From Acaudatibacter sp050729515 (GTDB lineage Bacteria; Pseudomonadota; Alphaproteobacteria; Caulobacterales; Caulobacteraceae): 64,000 bases of DNA. Under the pieces are notes generated by a model that searched no databases, had not been told where the DNA came from, and saw only the letters and a program-made list of their open reading frames with translations. The translations under genes and the position numbers were made by a program. The stretch is taken from assembly GCA_050729515.1 (NCBI GenBank), contig JBOHLG010000006.1:1-64000 (forward strand). The letters are read 5' to 3'. How positions within the stretch are numbered: position 1 is the stretch's first letter; every line of letters starts with the position of its first letter. Shown one piece after another: positions 1 to 8,954 of this stretch.

Positions 1-1416
1 GGCGATCTCTCCGCGCCAGGCTGGAAGAAGGCGCTCGAGAGCATCGCGGTCCTGGCCGGCGCCAGGACCAAGACCACGGCCGCCGAGGGGCGGCGGCTTT
101 CCATCTGCGTCCTTCCGTTCGCCAACATCAGCGACGATCCCCAACAGGAGTATTTCTCCGACGGGATCAGCGAAGACATCATCACCGACCTCTCCAAAGT
201 CTCTTCGCTCAGCGTCACGGCGCGCAACACCGCGTTCACCTACAAGGGCAAGAGCCAGAACATCCGCGAGATCGCCCGCGATCTCGGCATCAGCCATGTG
301 CTCGAGGGAAGCGTCCGAAAGGCGGGCAATCGGGTCAGGATCACTGCTCAGCTCATCGACGGAGCAGCGGGCGATCATCTGTGGGCTGAGCGCTGGGACC
401 GCGATCTCACCGACATCTTCGCGCTGCAGGACGAGATCAGCGCCGCCATCGTCGCCGCGCTGAAGCTGAGGCTGCTTCCGGAAGAGAAGGAAGCGATCGA
501 GAAGCGCGGGACAGACAGCGCGGAAGCCTACGATCTGCTGCTCATGGCCAGGCAGCACCAGCGCCTCGCCGCCGGGGATGCTCGCGGGGAGGAATTGGCG
601 ATCAGGTTTCTCGAGCGGGCGATCGAGATCGACCCGAACTACGCCATCGCCTGGGGGCGCCTGGCCGCCGCGCAGCACACTCTGCGGTTCGAGCGCGGCC
701 GATCGGGAGACGACGGTCTCGCCGCCGCCGAAAAGGCGATCGCGCTCGATCCACGCCTGGGAGATCCGCATGCGGTCAAGGCCAAGGCCCTGAGGGCACA
801 GGGCCACATCGACCAAGCCCGGTGCGAACTCGAACTCGCCCTGCGCCTCGAACCGGATTCGTTCCACGTCAACGCCACCGCCGGCACCATCGCCTATGAA
901 GAAGGCAGGATGGAAGAAGCCGAGCGCCTTTATTCCCAGGCGGACGCGCTCGAGGATGAAACGATTGCCGGATCGAGCTTCATGCTGATGACGATCCGCA
1001 GGGAACTCGGCGATAAAGCCGGAATGCGCGCCGCGGCGGAAAAGACCCTGGCCAAGGCCAAGGCGGAAGCCGCGCGACAACCCGGAAGCATCGGCGCACT
1101 CACCTACGGCGCCTCCGCTCTCGCGGCGCTCGGCCAGGACGAGCAGACCCGCGAGTGGATGGCGCGGGCGCTTCTCACCGAGCCGTCCAACCGCTGGATG
1201 CGGTACAATTTCGCCTGCAATCTCGCCGGCTTTCTCGACGACGGGGAAGGCGCAATCGCCATGCTCGCCCCAATGTTTCCGGATGTTCCCGGCGGCCTTC
1301 TGCTTTCCGCACGCACCGATCCCGATCTCGCCTCGATCCGCAATGACCCTCGCTTTCAGGCCATGCTCGCCGAAGCCGAGGAGCGGCAGAGCGCGGCGTC
1401 CGAGCCGTCGAGCTGA
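1..1416 (+). CDS. TolB-like / TPR repeat protein, C-terminal part (5' end outside window)
   Basis: The reading frame is open from base 1, so the N-terminus lies upstream. About 471 codons are visible. The first part contains the segment VLPFANISDD followed by FSDGISEDIITDLSK, the hallmark of the TolB-like domain found behind adenylate cyclase, winged-helix or TIR modules in proteobacterial signalling proteins. It is followed by YLEGS-type sequence (VLEGSVRKAGNRVRIT) and then TPR-like helical repeats rich in Ala/Glu/Leu (AIEIDPNYAIAWGRLA; KAIALDPRLGDPHAVKA). The missing N-terminal module would set the function; a cyclase or a TIR domain are both plausible. Its stop overlaps the start of the TIR gene by one base (TGATG), so the two are probably translated together. 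No catalytic residues are visible in this part. Confidence 0.75.
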   Translation, partial: GDLSAPGWKKALESIAVLAGARTKTTAAEGRRLSICVLPFANISDDPQQEYFSDGISEDIITDLSKVSSLSVTARNTAFTYKGKSQNIREIARDLGISHVLEGSVRKAGNRVRITAQLIDGAAGDHLWAERWDRDLTDIFALQDEISAAIVAALKLRLLPEEKEAIEKRGTDSAEAYDLLLMARQHQRLAAGDARGEELAIRFLERAIEIDPNYAIAWGRLAAAQHTLRFERGRSGDDGLAAAEKAIALDPRLGDPHAVKAKALRAQGHIDQARCELELALRLEPDSFHVNATAGTIAYEEGRMEEAERLYSQADALEDETIAGSSFMLMTIRRELGDKAGMRAAAEKTLAKAKAEAARQPGSIGALTYGASALAALGQDEQTREWMARALLTEPSNRWMRYNFACNLAGFLDDGEGAIAMLAPMFPDVPGGLLLSARTDPDLASIRNDPRFQAMLAEAEERQSAASEPSS

Positions 1417-2174
1417 TGGCCCACGACGTCTTCATCTCCTATTCGAGCGCCGACAAGCCGCTCGCCGACCGGGTCTGCCACGCGCTGGAGGAAAAGGGCC
1501 TGCGATGCTGGATCGCGCCGCGTGACATCCCCTTCGGGGCGGAGTGGCCGCAGGCGATCATGGGGGCGATCGGCGGGGCCAAGGCGATGGTCCTGGTTTT
1601 CACCCACAACACAAACGGCTCGGCCCACGTTCGCCGCGAGGTGGCCGCGGCCCTTGAGGCCGGCGCGATCGTCATCCCGTTCCGCACCGACGAGACCAAG
1701 GCGGAAGGCGCGCTCCACTACAATCTCATCAACCTGCACTGGATGGACGCCACCAGCCCGCCGCTGGAGGCCCACATCGATGGCCTTATCGCCACATTGA
1801 CCCGGCTGGAGGGCGAGGCCGAGGGCGGGACCGCGCGTGCGCCGCCGCCGTCCTCACCGATGGCGGAGCCTGTCCTGGCCATGGCCGGCGCGCCCGCTTC
1901 TGCCGCCGTCGCGGCGGTCGCCTGGACGCCGACTCCGGACCGGCGGCTGGAGATCGTCTTTCCGATCTGCGCAATCATCTCGGCGCTCGGCTTTTTCACG
2001 GCCGTCATGATTTTGAGCCTCGCCATCACCATTCCGCTGGTGTGGAGGGCCAGCTACACCATGAGCTCGCCCGATCGCCGGGCGTCACGGCGGCTGCGTC
2101 TGCTGGCCAGCTTCGCCCTCGTGGTGATCGCCATCGCCGCGATCGCCATCGGAGGCCGGTACCAGACGATCTAG
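1416..2174 (+). CDS. Membrane-anchored TIR-domain protein
   Basis: 252 aa. Residues 1-110 form a TIR domain: FISYSSADK at residues 6-14 (box 1), CWIAPRDIPFG at 31-41 and VRREVAAAL at 72-80, with Glu75 at the position of the catalytic glutamate of NAD-cleaving TIR domains. A low-complexity Ala/Pro linker leads to two predicted transmembrane helices at about 182-210 and 230-247. TIR domains in bacteria either hydrolyse NAD+ or act as adaptors; which applies here cannot be told from sequence. It starts on the last base of the preceding TolB/TPR gene stop, so the pair forms a coupled unit. A short hairpin (2190-2202) lies just after the stop, between this gene and the convergent SLOG-SLATT gene. 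Confidence 0.88.
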   Translation: MAHDVFISYSSADKPLADRVCHALEEKGLRCWIAPRDIPFGAEWPQAIMGAIGGAKAMVLVFTHNTNGSAHVRREVAAALEAGAIVIPFRTDETKAEGALHYNLINLHWMDATSPPLEAHIDGLIATLTRLEGEAEGGTARAPPPSSPMAEPVLAMAGAPASAAVAAVAWTPTPDRRLEIVFPICAIISALGFFTAVMILSLAITIPLVWRASYTMSSPDRRASRRLRLLASFALVVIAIAAIAIGGRYQTI

Positions 2175-2222
2175 GCAGGCCGTGGGGTCGCCCGGTTCGG
2201 GCAAACGGGTTGGCGTCGCGGC

Positions 2223-4181
2223 TCAACCGGCCTGGTGAGGCAGCTCCAGCATCACCACCCGCCAGTCGACCCCCTCCTCGACCATGATGGCGCTCATCCG
2301 CCCCGCGAGGGCCTGGACCTCGGCCGACGCGGGCGGCGTCGGCGAGGAGGCCAGCGCATCGGCCTCGGCCTTGAGGCGGGCGAAGGCTTCGGCGAGGGCC
2401 GCCGAGCGCTTGGCGGTATGGGCGAACTCGCCGAGGTTGTTGATGCTGGCCAGGGCCGCGCCGAGGGCCGGAAGCCCCGCCCCCAGCAGGACGAAGACTC
2501 CGCCGACGCTGGCGGCGAAGTGGGCGAGGGGTCCGTCGGGAATGGCGCGCAAGGCGAATTCGACGGCGACCGCGATGATGGTGATGAAGACCAGGGTGGA
2601 AGTCGCGCCGTGGAGACGGTCGTGCACCTTCTTGGAGCGGCGGGCGTTGGCCTGGTGGAATCCGATCTGGCCCGCGCCGCGGTCCCCGATCACGGCGGAC
2701 AAGTCGGCGAGCCGCGCGCGCAGATAGGCCGGATCACAGACCGCATCGGGCAGAGCGGCCTCGCGGGCCAGGGCGCGGACCAGCCAGTACATCCAGCTCT
2801 CGGTCGGCTCGCCATAGACGGCGAGGTGGGCCTGGGACTTGGGAAGCGGCCTGCCGCCGCCGAGCGGCACGAGGAAGCGAAGCTGGCGGATCCACTCGGC
2901 CAGCATGCGGTACTCCAGCCAGCGCTCGTGCCAGCGGCCGCGCCGGGCGGCGAAGAGGCTCGCGCCGAGGGTGATCAAAATGGCGATCTCGGCCGCGATG
3001 AATGCCAGATCGGTTCCGGCGTGAGGACCGGCGACGATCCCCAGGGCGACGGGAAAGAGGGCGGCGAAGACGGCGGCGGCGGCCAGAAGGGAGGTGGCGA
3101 TGAAGCCGCTGCGGTGGGCGTCGGCGTAGTAGGCGGCGAGGCCGTCGGCGAAGGCGAAGTGCGGCCAGAGCCGCGCCACCGGGCCATCCGGGACGTCCGC
3201 CTCGTCGCGCCACTGCTCTGGCGGCGAGGCGATGAAATCGTCAACAGCGAGCGTGGGGAGGGTGAGGCGCGCCTCACCCACGAGGCTTCGGAACGCCCGC
3301 CAGAGAATAAAAGGGTCGAACCTCGGCTGGCGCTCGGCGAACCAGGCGGCGAGGCTCTGGCCGGATCGACCGTCCCCGGCCGATGCTGCGGGCGCCGCAA
3401 GTTGAGACCGGACGATGGCGGCGAGACTCTCTTCGAGGGCCGTTTCGTCGGAGGGCCCGAGGGGAACGGCCCGCCCCCCTCGCCGGTGGCGGCGGGAAAG
3501 GCCCAGGGCGGCGAGGTCGTCTTCCGACCTCATGACCCGCCAGGCGAACGGCGCGAAAGGGGAAATCCAAAGGACCGGCGTTTCGACCGCCAGTGCGGCG
3601 CCGAGGGTTTCGAGGGTTCCTCCGGGGCCGCGCCCAGGCCCGCCGTCCCACACCGCGATGAGAAGATCGGACTGGGCCACCACCACCTCGCCGGCGGCGG
3701 CGTAAGCCGCCTCGGCCCGCTCGCGCGAGCCGTCGAGCTCGAAACGGGTGAGGCCGGGGCCGGCGGCGGCGCGGACCTGGATGGCGCGGAATTCGGCAAG
3801 CGACGCCTTGGCCGCGTCCGGCCCCTCGAAATCGGCCTCGAACTGGGCGCGGGGGAAAGGCATGGGCGCGACAAGGGCGTAGTCGAGCTCGAGCGCGGCC
3901 TCGGCGAAGAGGCGGTCGACGCCTTCGGCGAGAGAGGAAACGGCGAAGAGGCGGGGCGGCTCGGGCGTGTAGAGTTCCGCGTCCGGCCCAGCGGCGAAGA
4001 CCTCGACTTCCTGCTTGACGGTCGAAAGGACGAAGGCGACGCGGCCCGCGAGCCCCTCTATCACCAGCTTCTCATCGGGAAGGCGGTCGGGACGATGGCC
4101 GACGACGCCCACCCGGAAGGCGAGGCGCGCCCTGGGCGGTCCTCGCTCGTCCCTCTCGCCCAATCCCGCACCCGCTTGCAC
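2223..4181 (-). CDS. SLOG-SLATT-like nucleotide-sensor / transmembrane effector protein
   Basis: 652 aa from a GTG at 4181; the frame is open to 4391 and a TTG at 4163 is an alternative, so the start is uncertain. Residues 24-30 read VGVVGHR, with SSLAEGVDR at 82-90 and IAVWDGGPGRGPGGTLE at about 175-191; this pattern fits the Rossmann-like SLOG family proposed to bind nucleotide-derived ligands. The C-terminal half has four predicted membrane helices (about 359-384, 391-412, 526-548, 556-580) with a WLEYRMLAEWIRQLRF helix (421-436) after the first hairpin, like the SLATT/DUF4231 pore-type effectors described with SMODS and SLOG conflict systems. It converges on the TIR gene with a 48-bp gap. 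Family assignment comes from motif pattern only; a membrane-disrupting effector role is inference. Confidence 0.6.
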   Translation of the reverse strand: MQAGAGLGERDERGPPRARLAFRVGVVGHRPDRLPDEKLVIEGLAGRVAFVLSTVKQEVEVFAAGPDAELYTPEPPRLFAVSSLAEGVDRLFAEAALELDYALVAPMPFPRAQFEADFEGPDAAKASLAEFRAIQVRAAAGPGLTRFELDGSRERAEAAYAAAGEVVVAQSDLLIAVWDGGPGRGPGGTLETLGAALAVETPVLWISPFAPFAWRVMRSEDDLAALGLSRRHRRGGRAVPLGPSDETALEESLAAIVRSQLAAPAASAGDGRSGQSLAAWFAERQPRFDPFILWRAFRSLVGEARLTLPTLAVDDFIASPPEQWRDEADVPDGPVARLWPHFAFADGLAAYYADAHRSGFIATSLLAAAAVFAALFPVALGIVAGPHAGTDLAFIAAEIAILITLGASLFAARRGRWHERWLEYRMLAEWIRQLRFLVPLGGGRPLPKSQAHLAVYGEPTESWMYWLVRALAREAALPDAVCDPAYLRARLADLSAVIGDRGAGQIGFHQANARRSKKVHDRLHGATSTLVFITIIAVAVEFALRAIPDGPLAHFAASVGGVFVLLGAGLPALGAALASINNLGEFAHTAKRSAALAEAFARLKAEADALASSPTPPASAEVQALAGRMSAIMVEEGVDWRVVMLELPHQAG

Positions 4182-4335
4182 GGCGCCTGATAACGCGCCC
4201 GGCCCAATCCCACAAAAGCGCTTTCGCGCACGACGTGGATGGAAATTCCCGATGGCGCGAGCGAGCCGACGGCCTTGACGCGGGCGAGGAGCGGCGCTGA
4301 AGGTCTTCGAAGATCCAAGAAGGAAGGAGGACGCC

Positions 4336-5574
4336 ATGGAACTGGCCCCCAAGTTCACCGGCCTTTCGACCGCGCGCCTGGAGCGCATCACCGAGCATCT
4401 GGAGCGGAGCTACGTAGGACCCGGCAAGATCGCTGGCTGTCAGGTGGCCGTCGCTCGCCACGGACACCTCGCCTATTTCCGCTCTCTTGGGCGCATGGAC
4501 ATCGCGCGGGGGAAGCCGATGGCTGAGGACGCCATCTTCCGCATCTATTCGATGACCAAGCCGATCACGTCGGTCGCCCTGATGAGTCTCTACGAACAGG
4601 GCTTCTTCCAGCTCAACGATCCAGTGAGCCGCTTCTTCCCGTCGTGGAAGGGCCACCGGGTGTGGGTCTCGGGCCGCGGGGCGGAGATGAAGACCGAAGA
4701 ACCCAAGCGCCCTCTCTCCATGCGCGACATGCTCTCCCACACCGGCGGGCTCACCTACGGCGCTGCGCTGACTGCATTAGGCGCGCCGGACATGGGCCTT
4801 CCGGTCGATCAGGTCTACGCCGAGGTCGGGGTGCGGCGCGGGCGCGGCGAGACCCTGGCCGAGTTCATGGAAAAGCTCGCCAAGGTGCCGCTCCTCTACC
4901 AGCCCGGCGAGCGGTGGATGTATTCGCTCTCCACCGACGTCTGCGGGGCGCTGGTGGAGAAGATCAGCGGCGAGCGCTTCGACCACTATCTCGCCGAGGC
5001 GATCTTCGAGCCGCTGGGAATGAAGGACACCGCCTTCTTCGTCCCTGAAGAGAAGGTCTCGCGCTTCTGCGCCAACTTCCGGCGCAAACCGGACAGGACG
5101 CTCGAGCTGATCGATGATCCGGAAAGGAGCGAGTACCTGAAGGAGCCGAGCTTCTTTTCCGGCGGCGGAGGGCTCGTCTCGACGACCGAGGACTACCTGC
5201 GCTTCTGCGAGATGCTCCGCCGCGGCGGCGAGCTGGACGGGGCGCGGATTCTGGGGCCCCGCACCATCGACCTGATGCGTCGCAACCACCTGAAGAACGG
5301 CAAGGACCTGACGGAAATGGCGATCGGCGGATTTTCCGAGACCGCCAACGAGGGCGTCGGCTTCGGTCTGGGTTTCGCCTCGACCTTGAGCGAGGTGAGG
5401 AACGGCGCCCTGGGCGAGGGCGACTACTACTGGGGCGGCGCCGCCTCGACCATCTTCTGGATCGATCCGAAGGAGGACATGAGCGTCGTCTTCATGACCC
5501 AGTTCATGCCGTCGGGCACCTTCAACTTCCGAGGGCAACTGAAGAGCATCATCTACTCTTCGATCATGGAGTGA
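4336..5574 (+). CDS. Serine hydrolase of the class C beta-lactamase/esterase family
   Basis: 412 aa, cytoplasmic (no signal peptide). The catalytic SxxK motif is SMTK at residues 72-75 (after FRIY); the second motif tyrosine is probably Tyr196 in WMYSLSTD, and a conserved LSHTGGLTYG stretch sits at about 133-142. This arrangement is typical of EstB/LovD-like beta-lactamase-fold esterases rather than true beta-lactamases, which are exported. The ATG at 4336 is preceded by a strong AGGAGG ribosome site. It is divergent from the SLOG-SLATT gene across about 155 bp that hold two short perfect palindromes (4215-4224 and 4304-4313). Substrate unknown; an ester or acyl-ester is likely. Confidence 0.88.
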   Translation: MELAPKFTGLSTARLERITEHLERSYVGPGKIAGCQVAVARHGHLAYFRSLGRMDIARGKPMAEDAIFRIYSMTKPITSVALMSLYEQGFFQLNDPVSRFFPSWKGHRVWVSGRGAEMKTEEPKRPLSMRDMLSHTGGLTYGAALTALGAPDMGLPVDQVYAEVGVRRGRGETLAEFMEKLAKVPLLYQPGERWMYSLSTDVCGALVEKISGERFDHYLAEAIFEPLGMKDTAFFVPEEKVSRFCANFRRKPDRTLELIDDPERSEYLKEPSFFSGGGGLVSTTEDYLRFCEMLRRGGELDGARILGPRTIDLMRRNHLKNGKDLTEMAIGGFSETANEGVGFGLGFASTLSEVRNGALGEGDYYWGGAASTIFWIDPKEDMSVVFMTQFMPSGTFNFRGQLKSIIYSSIME

Positions 5575-5586
5575 GACGGTTCGACC

Positions 5587-6264
5587 TCAGGGGACCAGAT
5601 GGCCCCCGACGAGGCGCCGGGCCGAAAGGATCGGGATCGGCGGAGAGAGCATCTGGCCCTTCATCTCGCCTTGGCCCTGCATCGGCGACGTGGGGGAGAG
5701 GAGGATTTTTCGCACCACGCCCATTCCTTGAGAGACCTGCCCGAAGGCGGCGAAGCCCTCGTTGTCGCCGCTGGCAGTCGGATCGGCGTCGAGCGACGGA
5801 ATCGTCCCCACGCAGATGAAGAATTCGCTCGTCGCCGTCCCCGGCGCATAGCGGGCCATCGAGATCGTCCCATCGAGGTGGTGAAGGCCGGTCTTCAGGG
5901 TGGATTCATGGGCGATGGGCGGGAACGCCTTGGTGGGATCGTTCTGGGGGCCGCCCTGGACGAGGCCAGTGAGCGGCGAGGCCGTGAGCTTCATGGCGCG
6001 GTAGAAATGCGCCCCGTCGAAACGGCGCGCATCGACATAGCGCAGGAAGTTGGCGACGGTGATCGGCGCCTTGTCGGCCGCCAGAGCGACCTCGATGGCG
6101 CCCAGCGGGGTGTAGAGGACGACGAGGGGCGCCGGGACCGACTCCGCGTTCGGCGAAGCGGCTGGCGCCGGCGGCGAGGCGGGGGATTGGGCGAGCGCCG
6201 GACCGGCCGCGGCGAGGGCCGCGCCGGCGACCATGAGCCGACGGCGGTCCATGCCCTCGCTCAC
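5587..6264 (-). CDS. Exported cyclophilin-type peptidyl-prolyl isomerase
   Basis: 225 aa from a GTG at 6264; an in-frame ATG at 6252 is the alternative. The N-terminus (DRRRLMVAGAALAAAGPALA) is a signal peptide, with a twin-arginine-like DRRRLM start, and is followed by a Pro/Ala-rich linker. The body matches the cyclophilin fold: GAIEVALAADKAPITVANF, FDGAHFYR, GTISMAR, TATSEFFI and a final GFAAFGQVSQGMGVVRKI. The expected role is proline isomerisation of exported proteins in the periplasm. The GTG overlaps the stop of the upstream GST gene (GTGA), which favours the GTG start and translational coupling. Confidence 0.9.
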   Translation of the reverse strand: MSEGMDRRRLMVAGAALAAAGPALAQSPASPPAPAASPNAESVPAPLVVLYTPLGAIEVALAADKAPITVANFLRYVDARRFDGAHFYRAMKLTASPLTGLVQGGPQNDPTKAFPPIAHESTLKTGLHHLDGTISMARYAPGTATSEFFICVGTIPSLDADPTASGDNEGFAAFGQVSQGMGVVRKILLSPTSPMQGQGEMKGQMLSPPIPILSARRLVGGHLVP

Positions 6265-6884
6265 TGGACCTGGCCGGCCTTGTCGTCGATCTCTCGCGCT
6301 CGTTGGGCGGCGGGCCGGTTTTCGATGCGCCGCCAGTACGCCTCGAAGGCGGGACGCTTTTCGATCGTGCCGAACTGCAAGCCCCAGCCGATCTGGGAGC
6401 CGAAATAGACGTCCGCGGCGGTGAATTTCGGGCCGGCCACATAATCGCTCTTGGCGACCGCCGCCTCCATTACCTCCATCACCTTGGCAAAGGATCCCCA
6501 GCCGGCCATGCGTTCGCGCTCCTTGGGAACATCGAAGCCGAGCGCCTTGGTGATCACCGCCGACTCGATCGGACCGGCGGCGAAGAAGAGCCAGCGGAAG
6601 TAAGGGCCACGAGCCGGATCTCCCGGCGGTGGAGCGAGGCCGGCTGCGGGGAAGGCGTCGGCGAGATAGGCGCAGATCGCCGCCGCCTCGGTCACCACCA
6701 CGCCCTTGTGGGTGATCGCAGGAACCTTGCCCATCGGGTTGATGGCGAGATAGGTCGACCCCTTCATCGTCCCCTCGTAATCGACGATCTCAGTGCGGTA
6801 GGGCGCCCCGACCTCCTCCAGCATCCAGCGCGCGATCCGGCCCCTCGACATGGGGTTTGTGTAGAAGACGAGATCCTCGCTCAT
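6261..6884 (-). CDS. Glutathione S-transferase family protein
   Basis: 207 aa. The N-terminal thioredoxin-like domain has FYTNPMSRGRIARWMLEE with a candidate catalytic Ser/Tyr region, MGKVPAI (the cis-Pro loop) and TEAAAICAYLADAFP (Glu-Ala/Ser glutathione-binding pair); the C-terminal all-helical domain follows. The ATG at 6884 was chosen over the upstream in-frame ATG at 6947 because it has GGAGG seven bases upstream and starts exactly at the domain. It conjugates or reduces electrophilic substrates with glutathione; the specific substrate is unknown. It is the first gene of a pair with the exported cyclophilin and is divergent from the ABC exporter genes. Confidence 0.93.
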   Translation of the reverse strand: MSEDLVFYTNPMSRGRIARWMLEEVGAPYRTEIVDYEGTMKGSTYLAINPMGKVPAITHKGVVVTEAAAICAYLADAFPAAGLAPPPGDPARGPYFRWLFFAAGPIESAVITKALGFDVPKERERMAGWGSFAKVMEVMEAAVAKSDYVAGPKFTAADVYFGSQIGWGLQFGTIEKRPAFEAYWRRIENRPAAQRAREIDDKAGQVQ

Positions 6885-6903
6885 CCCATTGCCTCCATCC
6901 AAG

Positions 6904-6966
6904 GGAAACACATTTCCTATCAGCGGCGGGTGTGGCGCCGCAAGCACAAAAGGGGAACAATTCCCC
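6904..6966. promoter_or_regulatory. Two GGAA/TTCC dyads in the GST-ABC divergent promoter region
   Basis: Between the divergent GST and ABC genes lie two inverted repeats of related sequence: GGAAA-N4-TTTCC at 6904-6917 and GGGGAA-CAA-TTCCCC at 6952-6966. They are 35 bp apart and next to where both promoters must lie. They look like operator half-sites for a regulator acting on both genes; no regulator gene is adjacent. No convincing -35/-10 pair could be assigned. Confidence 0.35.
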
Positions 6967-7037
6967 GGTCGGACGCCGACCTCTGGCCAAGGCGTTTCCT
7001 TGGGTTCACAATGATAACCTCACCGCAGGATGGTTTG

Positions 7038-8954
7038 ATGACCGATTCTCACGGTGCCCGCGCTCGCGCGCCGATCGGCCAGGATTTCGGCGCCGTCGAT
7101 CTCAAGGCGATGCCCAAGGTCCTTCGGCGGATCGTGAGCGCGGCGTTGGCCATCGCCCCCAGGCGCGTGGCCGCGGCGTTCGCCGCATCGCTCGGCGCGG
7201 CGGCGGCGAGCCTCACCCTTCCCAAACTCTACGGCCATGCGGTGAACGAGGCGGTGCGGCTCCTCGGGCGGGCGGCCCACGCCGGGGCGGGGCGGGCTCT
7301 GGCCGCCCACGAGGCGCGGGACGCCCTCCTCCTCTCCGCCGCCCTGGTGATCGCCGCAAGTCTCACCCGCGGGTTCATGACCATGGTCGCCAACTACGAG
7401 TCGGAGTGGGTGAGCCAGAAGGTCGCCTACCGTTTCCGGCTCGATTTCTTCGCCAAGCTGCAGGAACTGTCGTTCGGCTTCCACGACAAGATCCACTCAG
7501 GCGATCTCATCACCCGCGGCATGCTCGATCTGGAGGGGGCCAGGGCCTTTATCCAGAACGGGATGATGACCTCGCTCACCCTGACCCTCCTGCTCATCAT
7601 CGCCGTCGCCCTCATGTTCGGCACCGATCCGAAGCTGGCGGTGATCAGCCTGGCCTTCTTTCCGATTGCTGCTTTTGCGCTGGCGCGGATGGGATTCCTG
7701 CTGCGGGTCACCTGGCTCAAGGTGCAGAGGCTGATGAGCATCCTGACCCTCACCATGGAGGAGAGCCTCCAGGGAATGCGGGTGGTGCGCGCCTTCGCCG
7801 CCAAGCCCTTCGAGATGGAGAAGTTCGACGGGGCAGCCGAGGCCGCCCTGCAGTACTCCTATCGCCGCATCGTGCTGCGCTACCGCGCGGTCAGCGCCAT
7901 GAACCTCAGCTTCTACACCTCGATGGGGCTGCTCCTGTGGATCGGCGGCCATCAGGTCGCGGCGGGGACCATAAGCGTGGGGCGCCTCACCGAGTTCCTC
8001 GCCTATATGACCCTCCTGCAGTCGCCGATCCGCCAGATCGCCATGATCTTCGCCTCGGCGGCGCGGGCGACCTCCTCGGGCGGCCGGCTCTTCGAGATCC
8101 TCGATTTGAGGCCCGCGATCGCCGACGCGCCGGACGCCCGGCCGCTCAATCCCGGCGACGGGACGCTGCGCTTCGAACACGTCGACTTCGCCTACGATCC
8201 GGCCGGCCGGAAGATCCTCTCCGAACTCAGCTTCGAGGTGGCTCCGGGAAAGACCCTCGGCATTGTTGGATCGCCCGGTTCGGGGAAGTCGACGATCGCC
8301 CACCTGATCCCGCGCTTCTACGACGTGACGGCGGGGCGGATCACCATCGGCGGGACTGACATCCGGGAGGTGAGCCTCGCCTCCCTCAGGGCCCATGTCG
8401 GCTTGGTCCAGCAGGAGAGCTTCCTCTTCGACTCTACGGTCACCAATAACGTCGCCTACGCCGATCCGTGGGCCGAGGACGCGCGAATCGAGGGCGCGGC
8501 CAAGACCGCCCAGATCCACGATTATGTCGCGGGCCTGCCGGCGGCTTACGAAACGAGGGTCGGCGAACGCGGCGTGGCGCTTTCCGGGGGCCAGCGCCAG
8601 AGGATGAGCATCGCCCGCGGCGTAGTGCCGGGGCCCGGCGTGATGATCTTCGATGACTCCACCGCCGCCATCGACGCGGTGACCGAGCGTAAGGTGCGGG
8701 ACGGTCTCTCCCGGGCCACCCAGACCAAGGCGACGATCATCATCGCCCACCGCCTCTCTTCGCTGATGCACGCCGACGAGATCCTGGTCCTCGAGGAGGG
8801 CCGCATCACCGAGCGCGGGACCCACGCCGAGCTCCTGGCGCTGGGCGGCGAATACGCCGACCTCTACGCCCTGCAGACCAAGCCCGAGGAGACCGAGATC
8901 GGCGACGGCGTGGGCCGCAGGCTCAGGGGCAAGCTCCAGGGAGCGCGGGCGTGA
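7038..8954 (+). CDS. ABC exporter half-transporter, subunit 1 (degenerate ATP site)
   Basis: 638 aa. An N-terminal six-helix type I exporter domain (about residues 30-330) is followed by a nucleotide-binding domain: Walker A GSPGSGKST at 411-419, signature LSGGQRQR at 515-522 and Walker B VMIFDD at 535-540. The catalytic glutamate after Walker B is replaced by aspartate (Asp540), as in the non-catalytic site of heterodimeric exporters such as BmrCD and TM287/288. The ATG at 7038 has CAGGA upstream; an in-frame ATG at 7011 lacks a good ribosome site. Its stop overlaps the GTG of subunit 2 (GTGA). Predicted role: inner-membrane export of a drug or lipid together with subunit 2. Confidence 0.93.
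   Translation: MTDSHGARARAPIGQDFGAVDLKAMPKVLRRIVSAALAIAPRRVAAAFAASLGAAAASLTLPKLYGHAVNEAVRLLGRAAHAGAGRALAAHEARDALLLSAALVIAASLTRGFMTMVANYESEWVSQKVAYRFRLDFFAKLQELSFGFHDKIHSGDLITRGMLDLEGARAFIQNGMMTSLTLTLLLIIAVALMFGTDPKLAVISLAFFPIAAFALARMGFLLRVTWLKVQRLMSILTLTMEESLQGMRVVRAFAAKPFEMEKFDGAAEAALQYSYRRIVLRYRAVSAMNLSFYTSMGLLLWIGGHQVAAGTISVGRLTEFLAYMTLLQSPIRQIAMIFASAARATSSGGRLFEILDLRPAIADAPDARPLNPGDGTLRFEHVDFAYDPAGRKILSELSFEVAPGKTLGIVGSPGSGKSTIAHLIPRFYDVTAGRITIGGTDIREVSLASLRAHVGLVQQESFLFDSTVTNNVAYADPWAEDARIEGAAKTAQIHDYVAGLPAAYETRVGERGVALSGGQRQRMSIARGVVPGPGVMIFDDSTAAIDAVTERKVRDGLSRATQTKATIIIAHRLSSLMHADEILVLEEGRITERGTHAELLALGGEYADLYALQTKPEETEIGDGVGRRLRGKLQGARA

Noticed and set aside
2190..2202. GCCCG-GTT-CGGGC hairpin as terminator between the TIR and SLOG-SLATT genes
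   Set aside because: Only a 5-bp stem and no T tail on either strand; too weak to call.
2235..4190. 651-aa plus-strand frame opposite the SLOG-SLATT gene
   Set aside because: Composition of Gly/Glu/Arg typical of an antisense shadow in GC-rich DNA; the minus strand has recognisable domains and membrane helices.
7497..8825. 442-aa minus-strand frame inside ABC exporter subunit 1
   Set aside because: Antisense of a gene with intact Walker and signature motifs.
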